NCBI RefSeq assembly: GCF_019749955.1
Contig: NZ_JAIEPC010000008.1
Location: forward strand, 1 to 64,000
Length of the DNA stretch: 64,000 nucleotides
Direction: 5' to 3'
Origin: Sphingomonas sp.
GTDB lineage: Bacteria; Pseudomonadota; Alphaproteobacteria; Sphingomonadales; Sphingomonadaceae
The position numbers and the translations under genes were made by a program. The notes beneath the pieces are model-generated. The model did no database searches, had not been told where the DNA came from, and was given only the letters and a program-made list of their open reading frames with translations. Shown piece by piece: positions 52,712 through 62,700 of the stretch. The first letter of the stretch is position 1. Every line of letters starts with the position of its first letter.

Positions 52712-53639
52712 TGAAATAGGCGGCAATGGCAGCCGCCAGCACCACGCAAACGGCGACCACGCCATCGAACGCCCAGGGTTCCCTGGCATAGGGAATGCCC
52801 TCGACATTCATCCCCAAGAGCCCGGTGAGGAAGGTCAGCGGCAGGAAGATCATCGCGACGATCGCGATGATCAGCGATCGGCTGTCGATCTGCTCGGCGC
52901 GCAGGTCGGTGAGTGCTTCGTGGGTCAGCGCGGCGCGTTCGCGGATCGATTCGAGTTCTTCGGCCATGCGCGCAGACCGGTCCGCTGCCGCCGACAAATG
53001 CAGCCGGTCATCGTCCTGCAACCATTTTACCGGCAGCGCCGCGAGCTTTTCGATCGCCGCGCGCTGTGGCGACAGGAAGCGGCGGTAGCCGATTGCGGCG
53101 ACCCGGATCTGAGTGACCTTGCGGCGCAGCTCGAACACTTTGTTGGCGTCGAGATCGGCTTCGCAATCGTCGAGGTCATCGCCCAGTTCGGCGACTTCGG
53201 GATCGAGCTCGGTGGTAATCGCGGCGGCGAATTCGGCGATCAGGTCACCGGGGTCGTGGATCGTCCCCTTATTGAGTTCGGCCTCGACCAGCGTCAACGC
53301 GGTCAACGGGCGACGCGTCACCGAAATCACCCGGCCCGCGACGGCCCAGATACGCACCGACGCGAGCGGGTCCGACATCGGCATGGCGGTGTCCGACCGC
53401 CCGCGCAAATTGAGGAAAGCGCCGTCGCCGATCTGGTCACAACGCGGGCGCGTTTCGGTCGCGGTCAGCGATTCGACGATATAATCGGGCAAATCGGCCT
53501 CGCCGATCAGCCAGGCCTGCGCTTCGGTGTCGCTTTCGGTGAGGTGAATCCAGACGAGCTCGGACTGATGATCGACCGCTTCGCGCGGGGTGAGCCGCAT
53601 GACCTCATCATGCTGCACGCAGTAAGCAAAGCCGCTCAT
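52689..53639 (-). CDS. CorA/ZntB-family divalent cation transporter
   Basis: C-terminal IFLPLTFLTGLLGMNVEGIPYA (GMN motif) and TM2. Confidence 0.9.
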   Translation of the reverse strand: MSGFAYCVQHDEVMRLTPREAVDHQSELVWIHLTESDTEAQAWLIGEADLPDYIVESLTATETRPRCDQIGDGAFLNLRGRSDTAMPMSDPLASVRIWAVAGRVISVTRRPLTALTLVEAELNKGTIHDPGDLIAEFAAAITTELDPEVAELGDDLDDCEADLDANKVFELRRKVTQIRVAAIGYRRFLSPQRAAIEKLAALPVKWLQDDDRLHLSAAADRSARMAEELESIRERAALTHEALTDLRAEQIDSRSLIIAIVAMIFLPLTFLTGLLGMNVEGIPYAREPWAFDGVVAVCVVLAAAIAAYFIKRRWFR

Positions 53640-54412
53640 GCCATCACCACTTCGATCGAAATGCCCGGCGGGGGCGACGCGGGGGCGGGGGTTGCGATGC
53701 GCTCGGCATCGGCGCGCGCGCGGTCGAGGATTGCGGTTGGCGCATCGACGGCGTGATAGACCCGGTCGGCGAGCGCGAGCTGGCGCGCTTGCCGCAGTGT
53801 CAGATCATCGGGATCGGCTGAAGCGAGGGTGAGGCGATGGAGCTGGCCATCGGGCGCGTCTGCGGCGTCCAGCCAGCGACCGACGGCGTCAGGCTCGTGC
53901 GCGTGGAGCGGATCGAGCGGCCCGCCCGCGCCGAGCGCCGCCCCGATCGCGCGCCGACGCGCGCTGCCGTCAGGGAAGCGCTTGCGCAGCGCCGCGCGTG
54001 CCGCTTGCAGCCCGTCCGCCAGCGCGCCAAGTCCCGGCGGCAGCAGCGCTTCAAGCCGTTGGCGCAGCGCCGCCGCTAGCCCTGCCGACACACCGCCGGT
54101 GCCGATCGCGACCAGCACCGGCGACCGGTCAATGATCGCGGGAATCGTGAAGTCGCACAGCGTCGGCCGATCAACCGCATTGACCAGCACACCGCGTGCC
54201 TTCAGCTGCGCGACCGCCGCTTCAGCCTCGGCATCATCCTCGATCGCGACGATCGCGAGTGCGGCCTGCGCGTCCTCGCCGACAATCACCGCGCCTGCCC
54301 GCTCCAGCAAGCGCCGTTTCGGCTCGGCCTGTTCGCCGTCGCCGAGCAGGATCACCGGGCGCCCCACCAGCCGCACAAACAGCGGCAGGCTGTGCAGGCT
54401 CACGCCAGCCAT
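53636..54412 (-). CDS. siroheme synthase N-terminal domain protein (precorrin-2 dehydrogenase/ferrochelatase-like)
   Basis: LPLFVRLVGRPVILLGDGEQAEPKRRLLERAGAVI...VNAVDRPTLCDFTIPAIIDRSPVLVAIGTGGVSAGLAAALRQRLE. Confidence 0.88.
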   Translation of the reverse strand: MAGVSLHSLPLFVRLVGRPVILLGDGEQAEPKRRLLERAGAVIVGEDAQAALAIVAIEDDAEAEAAVAQLKARGVLVNAVDRPTLCDFTIPAIIDRSPVLVAIGTGGVSAGLAAALRQRLEALLPPGLGALADGLQAARAALRKRFPDGSARRRAIGAALGAGGPLDPLHAHEPDAVGRWLDAADAPDGQLHRLTLASADPDDLTLRQARQLALADRVYHAVDAPTAILDRARADAERIATPAPASPPPGISIEVVMA

Positions 54413-55659
54413 TCGGGCACGCGCTCGGCGCCGAGGATCGTTGCAGGCGCAATGCGATCGGCGACCACGGCATAGCGATCGCCGCTGACCATCACTTCAG
54501 GCACCAGCGGGCGGCTATTATAGGTGCTCGCCATCGTTGCACCATAAGCGCCCGCCGTGCGGAAGATGGCGAGATCACCGCTTTCGACCGTATCGATATC
54601 GCGCGCTGTGGCGAAGGTATCGCCGCTTTCGCACACCGGGCCGACGATGTTGGCGATCATCCGCGCGCCGGTGGGCCGTACCGCGACAAAATCATGCCAG
54701 GCGTCGTAAAGCGCGGGGCGGGCGAGGTCGTTCATTGCCGCATCGACGATGACGTGCGGATGGACGACGCCGGGCTTGACCCAAATCACTTGCGTCAGCA
54801 GCACGCCTGCATTGCCGCAGATTACGCGGCCGGGTTCGAACATCAATTCGACATCCCAGCCTTGCGTCGCGCGCGCGACCATTGCGCCATAATCGGCGGG
54901 GCTGGGGACGACCTCATCAGGGCGATAGGGCACGCCGAGCCCGCCACCGAGATCGACATGGGTGATTGTGTGCCCACTCGCGCGCAGTTCGGCGACCAGT
55001 CGCCCGATCCGCGCATATGCGGCTTCGAGCGGGGCGAGCGTGCTGAGCTGGCTGCCGATATGGATCGCGACGCCGCGCAGATTGAGTCCCGGCGTGCCCG
55101 CCAGCCGCGCGAAGATCGCGGGCGCCTGATCGATCGGCACCCCGAACTTGTTCTCGGCCTTGCCGGTCGAAATCTTGGCGTGGGTGCCGGCATCGACATC
55201 GGGATTGACGCGCAACACCGCCTGCGCCGTCTCGCCCCGTGCCGCCGCAATCGCGCCGAGCGCGCGGCCCTCTTCCTCCAGCTCGATATTGACCTGGCCG
55301 ATGCCCGCCGCGAGCGCGGCTTCGAGTTCGCCACGCGTCTTGCCGACGCCCGAAAACACGATGTCGGCGGGCGCCATCCCGGCCGCGAGCGCCCGCGCGA
55401 GTTCACCGCCCGAGACGATGTCGGCGCCATAGCCGGCGTTCGCGAGCACGCGCAGCACGGCGAGATTGGGGTTGGACTTGACCGCAAAGGCCAGGTGGAG
55501 CCGCTCGATGTCGCTCAGCCCGGCCCGAAAGACATCGGCATGGCGTTCGAGTGTCGCTTGTGAATAGACATACACCGGCGTGCCGACGTCGGCGGCGATG
55601 CGCGCGAGCGGCATGTCCTCGCAATAAAGTTCGCCGCCGCGCAGCGTGAAATGGTCCAT
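54400..55659 (-). CDS. lysA: diaminopimelate decarboxylase
   Basis: AFAVKSNPNLAVLRVLANAGYGADIVSGGEL; GAYGATMASTYNSRPLVPEVMV. Confidence 0.96.
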   Translation of the reverse strand: MDHFTLRGGELYCEDMPLARIAADVGTPVYVYSQATLERHADVFRAGLSDIERLHLAFAVKSNPNLAVLRVLANAGYGADIVSGGELARALAAGMAPADIVFSGVGKTRGELEAALAAGIGQVNIELEEEGRALGAIAAARGETAQAVLRVNPDVDAGTHAKISTGKAENKFGVPIDQAPAIFARLAGTPGLNLRGVAIHIGSQLSTLAPLEAAYARIGRLVAELRASGHTITHVDLGGGLGVPYRPDEVVPSPADYGAMVARATQGWDVELMFEPGRVICGNAGVLLTQVIWVKPGVVHPHVIVDAAMNDLARPALYDAWHDFVAVRPTGARMIANIVGPVCESGDTFATARDIDTVESGDLAIFRTAGAYGATMASTYNSRPLVPEVMVSGDRYAVVADRIAPATILGAERVPEWLA

Positions 55660-55674
55660 GATCGGGCTTGGGTC

Positions 55675-55911
55675 TCAGTTGGGCGGGGGCAGGGTGAATT
55701 CGTCGCCGCGGCGTTCTTCCGAACTTTTCAGCAATTCGTCGCTGCGTTCGGGGCGCGCCTGGCTCGACGGCGTCACGAGCAGTTTGGCGGTCGGCACGGC
55801 GGTCGCGCCATAGGGCTTGGGCGGCAGCATCTTGCTCGGGCCCGGTTTGAGCGCAGCGGCAGACCCGCATCCGGCGAGCAGGACAATTGGCGCGAGCGTG
55901 AGCAACTTCAT
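55675..55911 (-). CDS. small lipoprotein
   Basis: [24 protein letters not shown] lipobox; sits between lysA and argH. Confidence 0.75.
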   Translation of the reverse strand: MKLLTLAPIVLLAGCGSAAALKPGPSKMLPPKPYGATAVPTAKLLVTPSSQARPERSDELLKSSEERRGDEFTLPPPN

Positions 55912-57287
55912 CGACTTTCCTCCTGCCGGGCCGCGCGCGCGACCGCGATTGCTGCCCGCACACGGCTTGGCGCCGTGCCACCAAAACTGGCGCGCGCCGC
56001 CACCGACGCATCGACGCCGAGCACGCCATAGACCCGCGCGTCGATCCGCGAGTCAATGGCTTGCAGATCGGCGAGCGACAAGCGGTCGAGTGCGACGCCC
56101 TGTTCCTCGGCGAGTTTGACTGCGCGGCCCGTGATGTGATGCGCCTCGCGGAACGGGATATTACCTGCGCGCACCAGCCAATCGGCGAGATCGGTGGCGG
56201 TGGCAAAGCCCAGTTCGGCGGCGGCGCGCATGCGTGCGGTGCGGAAGGTGGCGCTCGCGACCATTCCGGTCATCGCCGCGATCGACAAGCCGAGCAGGTC
56301 GTGCGCTTCGAACACCGGCGGCTTGTCGTCCTGCATGTCCTTTGAGTAGGCCAGCGGCAGGCCCTTCATTGTCATGACGAGTGCGGTCATGCACCCGGCG
56401 ATGCGGCCCGAATGGCCGCGCACCAGCTCGGCGGCATCAGGATTGCGCTTCTGCGGCATGATCGAGCTGCCGGTCGACCATTGGTCCGACAGCGACACAA
56501 AGCCGAACGGTTGCGACGCCCAGAGGATGAATTCCTCGGCAAGGCGTGAGAGGTGGAGCGCGACTTGCGTCGTCGCCATCAGATAATCGAGCGCGAAGTC
56601 GCGGTCGCTGACGGCATCGAGCGAATTGCGCGTCGGCCCATCGAAGCCGAGCGCGACGGCTGTCATCTCGCGGTCGATCGGGAAGCCGGTGCCCGCAAGT
56701 GCCGCGCTGCCGAGCGGGCATTGGTTCAGCCGCGCACGTGCATCGGCAAAGCGGCTGCGGTCGCGCGCGATCATTTCGTGATACGCCATCAAATGATGGC
56801 CAAGCGTTACCGGCTGCGCGCTCTGGAGGTGCGTAAAGCCGGGCATCACGCTATCGGCATGCTCCTCGGCGCGGTCGATCAACGCGTCCTGAAACGCGCC
56901 GAGTGCTGCATCGACCTGATCGATCGCGTCGCGCACCCAGAGGCGGAAATCGGTCGCGACCTGATCATTGCGGCTGCGCGCGGTGTGCAACCAACCCGCG
57001 ACGGGGCCGATCTTGTCGGCGAGGCGCGCTTCGGTCTGCATATGAATGTCTTCGAGGCCCAGATCGTCGGCAACCCCGGTCGCGGCGTAATCGGCCGCCA
57101 CGGCATCGAGCCCGGCGCTGATTGCGGCGGCGTCATCGGGCGCGACAATGCCCTGCGCGCCCAGCATCGCGACATGCGCTTTCGACGCCGCGACGTCCTG
57201 CCGCCACAGTCGCTTGTCGAACGGGATCGACGCGTTTATCTCGCGCATCACCGCCGCCGGGCCTTCGGCGAAGCGCCCGCCCCACAT
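55908..57287 (-). CDS. argH: argininosuccinate lyase
   Basis: [51 protein letters not shown] signature. Confidence 0.96.
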   Translation of the reverse strand: MWGGRFAEGPAAVMREINASIPFDKRLWRQDVAASKAHVAMLGAQGIVAPDDAAAISAGLDAVAADYAATGVADDLGLEDIHMQTEARLADKIGPVAGWLHTARSRNDQVATDFRLWVRDAIDQVDAALGAFQDALIDRAEEHADSVMPGFTHLQSAQPVTLGHHLMAYHEMIARDRSRFADARARLNQCPLGSAALAGTGFPIDREMTAVALGFDGPTRNSLDAVSDRDFALDYLMATTQVALHLSRLAEEFILWASQPFGFVSLSDQWSTGSSIMPQKRNPDAAELVRGHSGRIAGCMTALVMTMKGLPLAYSKDMQDDKPPVFEAHDLLGLSIAAMTGMVASATFRTARMRAAAELGFATATDLADWLVRAGNIPFREAHHITGRAVKLAEEQGVALDRLSLADLQAIDSRIDARVYGVLGVDASVAARASFGGTAPSRVRAAIAVARAARQEESR

Positions 57288-57876
57288 GGCATTGGAGCCC
57301 CGATTGTCCCGTTCGCTGATGATGCTTCTCCTGACCACGGCGCTGGTCGCCGGCTGCGATAGGCAATCGCCGAAGCCGGAGCAAGCCGCCGCCAATGGCG
57401 CAGCACCAACACCGCCGCCTGCCGCGCCGGGCGTCGATGGCGTGATCGATCGCAGCCACAAGGGCGAAGCCGCCCCGGCCACCAGCTTTAAAGGACCCGA
57501 CGGCAAGGCGCTGACCTTGGCCGACTTCAAGGGCAAGCCGGTGCTGCTCAACCTGTGGGCAACGTGGTGCGCGCCGTGCATCGCCGAAATGCCGCAGCTC
57601 GACGCGCTCGCGGTACGCGAGGCGGGGAAGCTGCAGGTGCTGGCGGTCAGCCAGGATCTCGAGGGCGCGGCCAAGGTCATCCCGTTTTTCGCCAAGGGTG
57701 GGTATAAGGCACTGAAGCCCTATCTCGACGATCAGGCGGCGCTCAGCACGGGTTTTCAGGCCAATCTGCCGACGACGATCCTGTATGATTCGACCGGCCA
57801 CGAAGTCTGGCGCTATTCGGGCGGGCAGGACTGGACCGGGGCTGCGGCGGCGAAATTGATCGCTGAGGCGCGCTGA
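57286..57876 (+). CDS. TlpA/ResA-like thioredoxin-fold lipoprotein
   Basis: [14 protein letters not shown] lipobox; [21 protein letters not shown]; start may be 57319. Confidence 0.88.
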   Translation: MALEPRLSRSLMMLLLTTALVAGCDRQSPKPEQAAANGAAPTPPPAAPGVDGVIDRSHKGEAAPATSFKGPDGKALTLADFKGKPVLLNLWATWCAPCIAEMPQLDALAVREAGKLQVLAVSQDLEGAAKVIPFFAKGGYKALKPYLDDQAALSTGFQANLPTTILYDSTGHEVWRYSGGQDWTGAAAAKLIAEAR

Positions 57877-57908
57877 CGCGATTGTTCTGGGTTGAGCTAA
57901 ACTCTTTC

Positions 57909-58004
57909 ATCGTTCGTGCTGAGCTTGTCGAAGCACTGCCCTTCCTTTTGCGAAGCGCTCGAAGAAGAAGGACGGCCCTTCGACAAGCTCAGGGCAAACG
58001 GGTT
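57909..58004. repeat. BIME/REP-like paired hairpin, family B
   Basis: cgttcgtgctgagcttgtcgaagcactg ... acggcccttcgacaagctcagggcaaacggg. Confidence 0.85.
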
Positions 58005-58056
58005 GAGAGTCTTTCCATTGGCCCCAGTGCAGTTGTACCAAGACTAAAAAGAGGGG

Positions 58057-59808
58057 ATGCCGATGAAGAAGCTGATGATCGCCGCCGCACTGCTCGCCAC
58101 TGCCGCGTCCGCCTTGGCCGCCCCCGCCGATGATCTCGCGCGCGTGATCGACGATCATTGGGCCTGGTATCTCTCGATCAATCCCGAGACCGCGACGTCG
58201 CTTGGTGAGCGGCGCTATGATGCCAAGATCACCGACCTGAGCCTCGCGGCGAGCGACCGCATCGCGGGCGAGGCGCAAGGTTTCGCCAATCGGCTGCGCG
58301 CCATCCCCGACGCCGACCTGACCCCGAACCAGCGCGTCAACAAGGCGATCCTGCTGCGCACGTTGGTCGAGGCGGTCGAAGGCAATCGCTATGGCGAGCG
58401 GCAAATCCTGTTCACGACCTATTATGGCTGGCATCAGGGTTTTGCGGGTCTGGCCGACAATCTGCCGTTCCGCACGCGCGCCGATTACGAGAGCTATCTC
58501 ACGCGGCTCGCGCAATATCCTGCGCAGAATGGCGAGGCGCTCAAGATCACGCGGGGGGCGGTCGCGGGCGGCTATATCCAGCCATGCGATGTGCTCGGCG
58601 GCTTTGCCAAGACGATCGACGGCGTGATCGCCGCGACGCCTGAGCAATCGCGCTTTTATGCGCCGTTCACGGGCGCCAAGCCGGGCGATGTGTCGGACGC
58701 CGATTGGGCCGCGCTGAAGGCGCGCACGCGCACGCTGATCACGACCATACTCAATCCCGAATATGCCAAATTCGCCGATTATTTCCGCCGCGACTATCTG
58801 CCCAATTGCCGCAAGACCGTCGGTGCGTCGGCAATGCCCGAGGGTGCGGCCTGGTATGCATACCGCGCCCGCGTCGAGACAACGACCGACCTGACGCCCG
58901 AGGCGATCCACCAGATCGGCCTCAGCGAAGTCGCGCGGATTCGCAGCGAAATGGAAACGCTCGCCAAATCGGCGGGCTATGCCAGCCGCGAGAGCTTCAT
59001 CGCCGAACTGCGCACCAATCCCAAATATTACGCGACCAGCCCTGAGCAACTGCTGCAAGTCGCCGCGCTCGAAGCCAAGCGCCACGACGCGCTGCTGCCC
59101 AAATATTTCGGGCGCCTGCCGCGCCTCCCCTATGGCGTGAAGCCGATCCCTGCGGAGACGGCCGAGGGGACCACGACGGCCTATTATGGGGCGGGCTCAC
59201 CCCCGGCGGGGCTGGCGGGGACCTTCTACGTCAACACATCGAAGCTGCCGCAGCGCCCGTTGTGGGAACTCCCCGCGCTCACCGCGCACGAAGCGGTGCC
59301 GGGCCACCACCTCCAGATCGCGCTGCAACAAGAGCTCGACCTGCCCAATTTCCGCAAATATGCGGTCGGCTTCACCGCTTTTGTTGAGGGCTGGGCGCTC
59401 TATACCGAGCATCTCGGCATCGAAATGGGCCTCTACGACACGCCCGAGAAGAACATGGGCCGCCTGTCGTACGAAATGTGGCGCGCGTGCCGGTTGGTGG
59501 TCGATACCGGCATCCACGCCAAGGGCTGGACCAAGGCGCAGGCCGTCGCTTTCATGAAGGACAATAGCGCGCTCACCGACGCCAATATCGATGCCGAGGT
59601 CAATCGCTACATCAGCTGGCCGGGGCAAGCGCTCGGCTACAAGCTCGGCGAATTGCGCATCCGGGCGCTGCGGGCCAAGGCTGAGAAGGCGCTCGGCCCG
59701 AAATTCGATCTGCGCGGCTTCCATGATGCGGTGCTGGGGCAGGGGCCGGTGCCGCTCGACGTGCTCGACACGCAGATCGACGCGTGGATCGCGGCGCAGC
59801 AGCGCTGA
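58057..59808 (+). CDS. DUF885 family protein (HExxH-like metallopeptidase fold), secreted
   Basis: signal peptide; LTAHEAVPGHHLQIALQQEL; FVEGWALYTEHLG. Confidence 0.9.
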   Translation: MPMKKLMIAAALLATAASALAAPADDLARVIDDHWAWYLSINPETATSLGERRYDAKITDLSLAASDRIAGEAQGFANRLRAIPDADLTPNQRVNKAILLRTLVEAVEGNRYGERQILFTTYYGWHQGFAGLADNLPFRTRADYESYLTRLAQYPAQNGEALKITRGAVAGGYIQPCDVLGGFAKTIDGVIAATPEQSRFYAPFTGAKPGDVSDADWAALKARTRTLITTILNPEYAKFADYFRRDYLPNCRKTVGASAMPEGAAWYAYRARVETTTDLTPEAIHQIGLSEVARIRSEMETLAKSAGYASRESFIAELRTNPKYYATSPEQLLQVAALEAKRHDALLPKYFGRLPRLPYGVKPIPAETAEGTTTAYYGAGSPPAGLAGTFYVNTSKLPQRPLWELPALTAHEAVPGHHLQIALQQELDLPNFRKYAVGFTAFVEGWALYTEHLGIEMGLYDTPEKNMGRLSYEMWRACRLVVDTGIHAKGWTKAQAVAFMKDNSALTDANIDAEVNRYISWPGQALGYKLGELRIRALRAKAEKALGPKFDLRGFHDAVLGQGPVPLDVLDTQIDAWIAAQQR

Positions 59809-59818
59809 TCGCGCTGGC

Positions 59819-61033
59819 ATGGACGTGAAACGCCCCCCGATTCTGTTGCTCGCGTTCATCGTGTTTATCGATCTGTGCGGGATCGGGTTGATCATCCCGG
59901 TGGTGCCGTCGCTGGTGGTGCGGCTGGCGCATGTCTCGCTCGATCAGGCGGCGGGGCTGGGGAGTCTGTTGCTGCTCGCCTATGCCGCCGCGCAATTCGC
60001 ATTCGCCCCCCTGATCGGCGGCTTGAGCGATCGTTATGGGCGCCGCCCGGTGTTGATCTGGGTGATGGTCGCGCTGGGCTTCGACTATATCGTGATGGCG
60101 TTCGCGCCGACTTTCGAATGGTTGCTGATCGGGCGGCTGGTGTCGGGCATCATGGGTGCGAGCTTTGCGCCCGCCAATAGCTGCGTCGCCGACAGCGTGC
60201 CCGCCGCCGAGCGTGGCCGCGCCTTCGGCATCCTTGGCGCGGGCGGTGCCGCCGGGTTTGTCGCGGGGCCAGCGCTTGGCGGGTTTCTGGTCGGGGTCGA
60301 TCCGCGCGCGCCGTTTCTGGCGGCGGCGCTGCTCGCCTTTGTCGCGGCCGTCGCCAGCTTGTTCCTGCTGGCCGAAACGCTTCCGCCCGATCGCCGCCGC
60401 GCCTTTTCGCTCGCCCGCGCCAATCCGTTCGGCAGCCTGATCCAATTCTGGTCGTCGCCCTTGGTGCGCGGCTTCCTGCTGACGATCTTCGTGGTGCAGG
60501 TTGCCGCGCAGGTCAGCGTCGCGGTCTGGCCCTATTATGTGATCCTGCGCTTCGACTGGAGCCCGCCTGCGATTGGCGCGTCGATTGCGATGTTCGGCGT
60601 CAGCATCGCGCTCGCGCAAGGGCTGCTCGCCGGGTGGCTGTTCAAGCGCGCGGGCGAAGCGCGGGTCGGGCCTGCGGTGCTGGTGATTGGCGCGGTCGAC
60701 TATGTCCTGATCGCGCTTGCCGGGAGCACCGCGCAGTTATTCGTGCTGATCTCGATCGGCGCGCTGACTTATGTCGCCTGGCCCGCGATGCAGGCGATGA
60801 TGAGCCACGCCACCCCCGAAGACGCGCAAGGCGAGTTACAGGGCGCGATTACGTCGACGATGGCGCTGGGGTCGATCGTCGGCCCACCGGTGATGAGCTG
60901 GGTGTTCGTCGCCTTTTCCGACCGGCCGGGGATTGCCTTCCCCGGCGCGCCCTATGTCCTTGCCGCGCTGCTGCTGCTGATCGCGGCGTGGAAGTTCATC
61001 GCGACCGCGCGACTCGCCGAAGCGCCGCGCTGA
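59819..61033 (+). CDS. MFS transporter, TCR/Tet-like
   Basis: LLLAFIVFIDLCGIGLIIPVVPSL; GGLSDRYGRRPVLIWVMVAL. Confidence 0.9.
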   Translation: MDVKRPPILLLAFIVFIDLCGIGLIIPVVPSLVVRLAHVSLDQAAGLGSLLLLAYAAAQFAFAPLIGGLSDRYGRRPVLIWVMVALGFDYIVMAFAPTFEWLLIGRLVSGIMGASFAPANSCVADSVPAAERGRAFGILGAGGAAGFVAGPALGGFLVGVDPRAPFLAAALLAFVAAVASLFLLAETLPPDRRRAFSLARANPFGSLIQFWSSPLVRGFLLTIFVVQVAAQVSVAVWPYYVILRFDWSPPAIGASIAMFGVSIALAQGLLAGWLFKRAGEARVGPAVLVIGAVDYVLIALAGSTAQLFVLISIGALTYVAWPAMQAMMSHATPEDAQGELQGAITSTMALGSIVGPPVMSWVFVAFSDRPGIAFPGAPYVLAALLLLIAAWKFIATARLAEAPR

Positions 61034-61885
61034 TCAAGCGACGCCGTTCGCCTTGAAATGCCCCAGCAGCCGCGCCCAGCCGTCCCTGGCATCGGCTTCG
61101 TTGTAGCTCGGGCGGTAATCGGCGTGGAAGCCGTGTTGGGCATCGGCATAGACGTGAATGTCCGATCCCTTTTTGCCCGCAGCGGCGAGCGCGGCCTTCA
61201 TCGCCTGGACATCGGTCTGCGGAATGCCTTGGTCGAGCGCGCCATAGAGGCCCAGCACTGGCGCCTTGAGCTCGCCCGCGCGCGCGATCAGCGGCTTCAA
61301 ATTGCCGTACCAGGCAACGCCTGCCTTGATGTCCGGGTCGACCATCGCCGCGCGCCACACGACCGCACCGCCCCAGCAAAAGCCGGTGATGCCGATCTTG
61401 TCGCCCTTCGCGAACTTCTGCGCCTTCAGCCACGCCGAGGTTGCCCTTACGTCACCGTCGACCTGATCGACGCTTGCTTGGCCCACGACTTTCAAAATCT
61501 CCTTGAAGTCGGTGAGTGCGGGCAGATTGACGCCCGATCGGTAGAAAAATTCAGGCGCGACCGCGACATAGCCGAGCTTGGCGAAGCGGCGACAGATGTC
61601 CTTGATATAGGCATGCACGCCGAAAATCTCGTTGACGACGATCACGCAGGGATGCTTGCCGCTCCCCTTGGGCCGCGCGACATAAGCGGGGAGCGGCTTG
61701 TCGGCGCCGTTCGGAATGAACGTTTCCTCGATGATCAGCCCATCGTCGGGCGTCGTCACCGGCTTCGCATCGGCGGCGACGGCGGCCAGCGCATAGCCCG
61801 CGAAAAACATGCTCGCGACCGCGCCGCGCCGGGTGAGGTGAAGGTCCTGCGGTTGGGTGCCGTCGGGGCGGGTAAGCGTGACCAT
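61034..61885 (-). CDS. dienelactone hydrolase family protein
   Basis: PCVIVVNEIFGVHAYIKDICRRFAKLGYVAVAPEFFYR; GITGFCWGGAV. Confidence 0.9.
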   Translation of the reverse strand: MVTLTRPDGTQPQDLHLTRRGAVASMFFAGYALAAVAADAKPVTTPDDGLIIEETFIPNGADKPLPAYVARPKGSGKHPCVIVVNEIFGVHAYIKDICRRFAKLGYVAVAPEFFYRSGVNLPALTDFKEILKVVGQASVDQVDGDVRATSAWLKAQKFAKGDKIGITGFCWGGAVVWRAAMVDPDIKAGVAWYGNLKPLIARAGELKAPVLGLYGALDQGIPQTDVQAMKAALAAAGKKGSDIHVYADAQHGFHADYRPSYNEADARDGWARLLGHFKANGVA

Positions 61886-61949
61886 GAAATGCTCCTTCGA
61901 TGTGGCGGCGAAGGTGCCGCAGCGATGGCGCAAACACAATCCATAGGAG

Positions 61950-62597
61950 GTGCCCGAAACGCTTGTTTTACCGATTGCGCGCTATCGCGGGGGCTATGCA
62001 CCGGATCCGCGCATGAGAGTCATGATCCTGGCCGTCGCGCTCGGCTTGCTGGCGGCTGCCTGGTATCTTGGCGGCGACTTGATGGGGCCGCGCAACCTGT
62101 ACGGCATGCCGGTCGCCGTGGTGCATGAAAAGCTCGCGGCGATGGCGATTCCGACGAGCGAGGATGGCCCGCTCGGCGCGCATCCGGTGACCAAGACCGC
62201 GGACAAGCCGCTCGCGATCAGCTGGGCCGGGGGGCCGCGTGGCGCGATCAATTGCAGTGCGCAGCTCGAAGCGGTGACCGATGCCAGCACGCGCGTTGCG
62301 GTCAACTGCACCGCCGATGCCAGCGACAATCGCCCCGCGCTGGCGCTGGCGCGCATTGCGATGACCGAGCAGGTTGATTCGACGCTGCGCGGGCGCCCGT
62401 ACAACAAACAGGCCGTGGCCATTGCTGCAAGCGCGGTTGCAGCGCTGGGCGCGGTGCCGTCACCAACCCGGGGGGGCGTACCAACGGCGCCGAGTGCCGA
62501 AGCACCCGACGCGGCGCCGGTCGGCACATCGGATGCGGCGCCTTCCGGCCCACCGCCGCCGCCCGACCTTATCATCCCCGCGACCCCGGTCGGCTGA
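61950..62597 (+). CDS. hypothetical protein with N-terminal TM helix (start may be 62013)
   Basis: ORF with MILAVALGLLAAAWYLGG and Pro/Ala-rich C-terminus. Confidence 0.55.
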   Translation: MPETLVLPIARYRGGYAPDPRMRVMILAVALGLLAAAWYLGGDLMGPRNLYGMPVAVVHEKLAAMAIPTSEDGPLGAHPVTKTADKPLAISWAGGPRGAINCSAQLEAVTDASTRVAVNCTADASDNRPALALARIAMTEQVDSTLRGRPYNKQAVAIAASAVAALGAVPSPTRGGVPTAPSAEAPDAAPVGTSDAAPSGPPPPPDLIIPATPVG

Positions 62598-62700
62598 GCC
62601 GTTCCGGCCTGCGCGTTCGCGATGCAAGCGCGCTTGCCTATATTGCGGTCGCGAAGGCATAAGCCGCGCTTCGATCATCTTTGCACGAAAGTCGTTTTCC

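Noticed and set aside
62600-62700. Riboswitch or T-box leader upstream of thrS
   Set aside because: Only about 100 nt with no convincing terminator/antiterminator pair; T-boxes are not expected in this lineage
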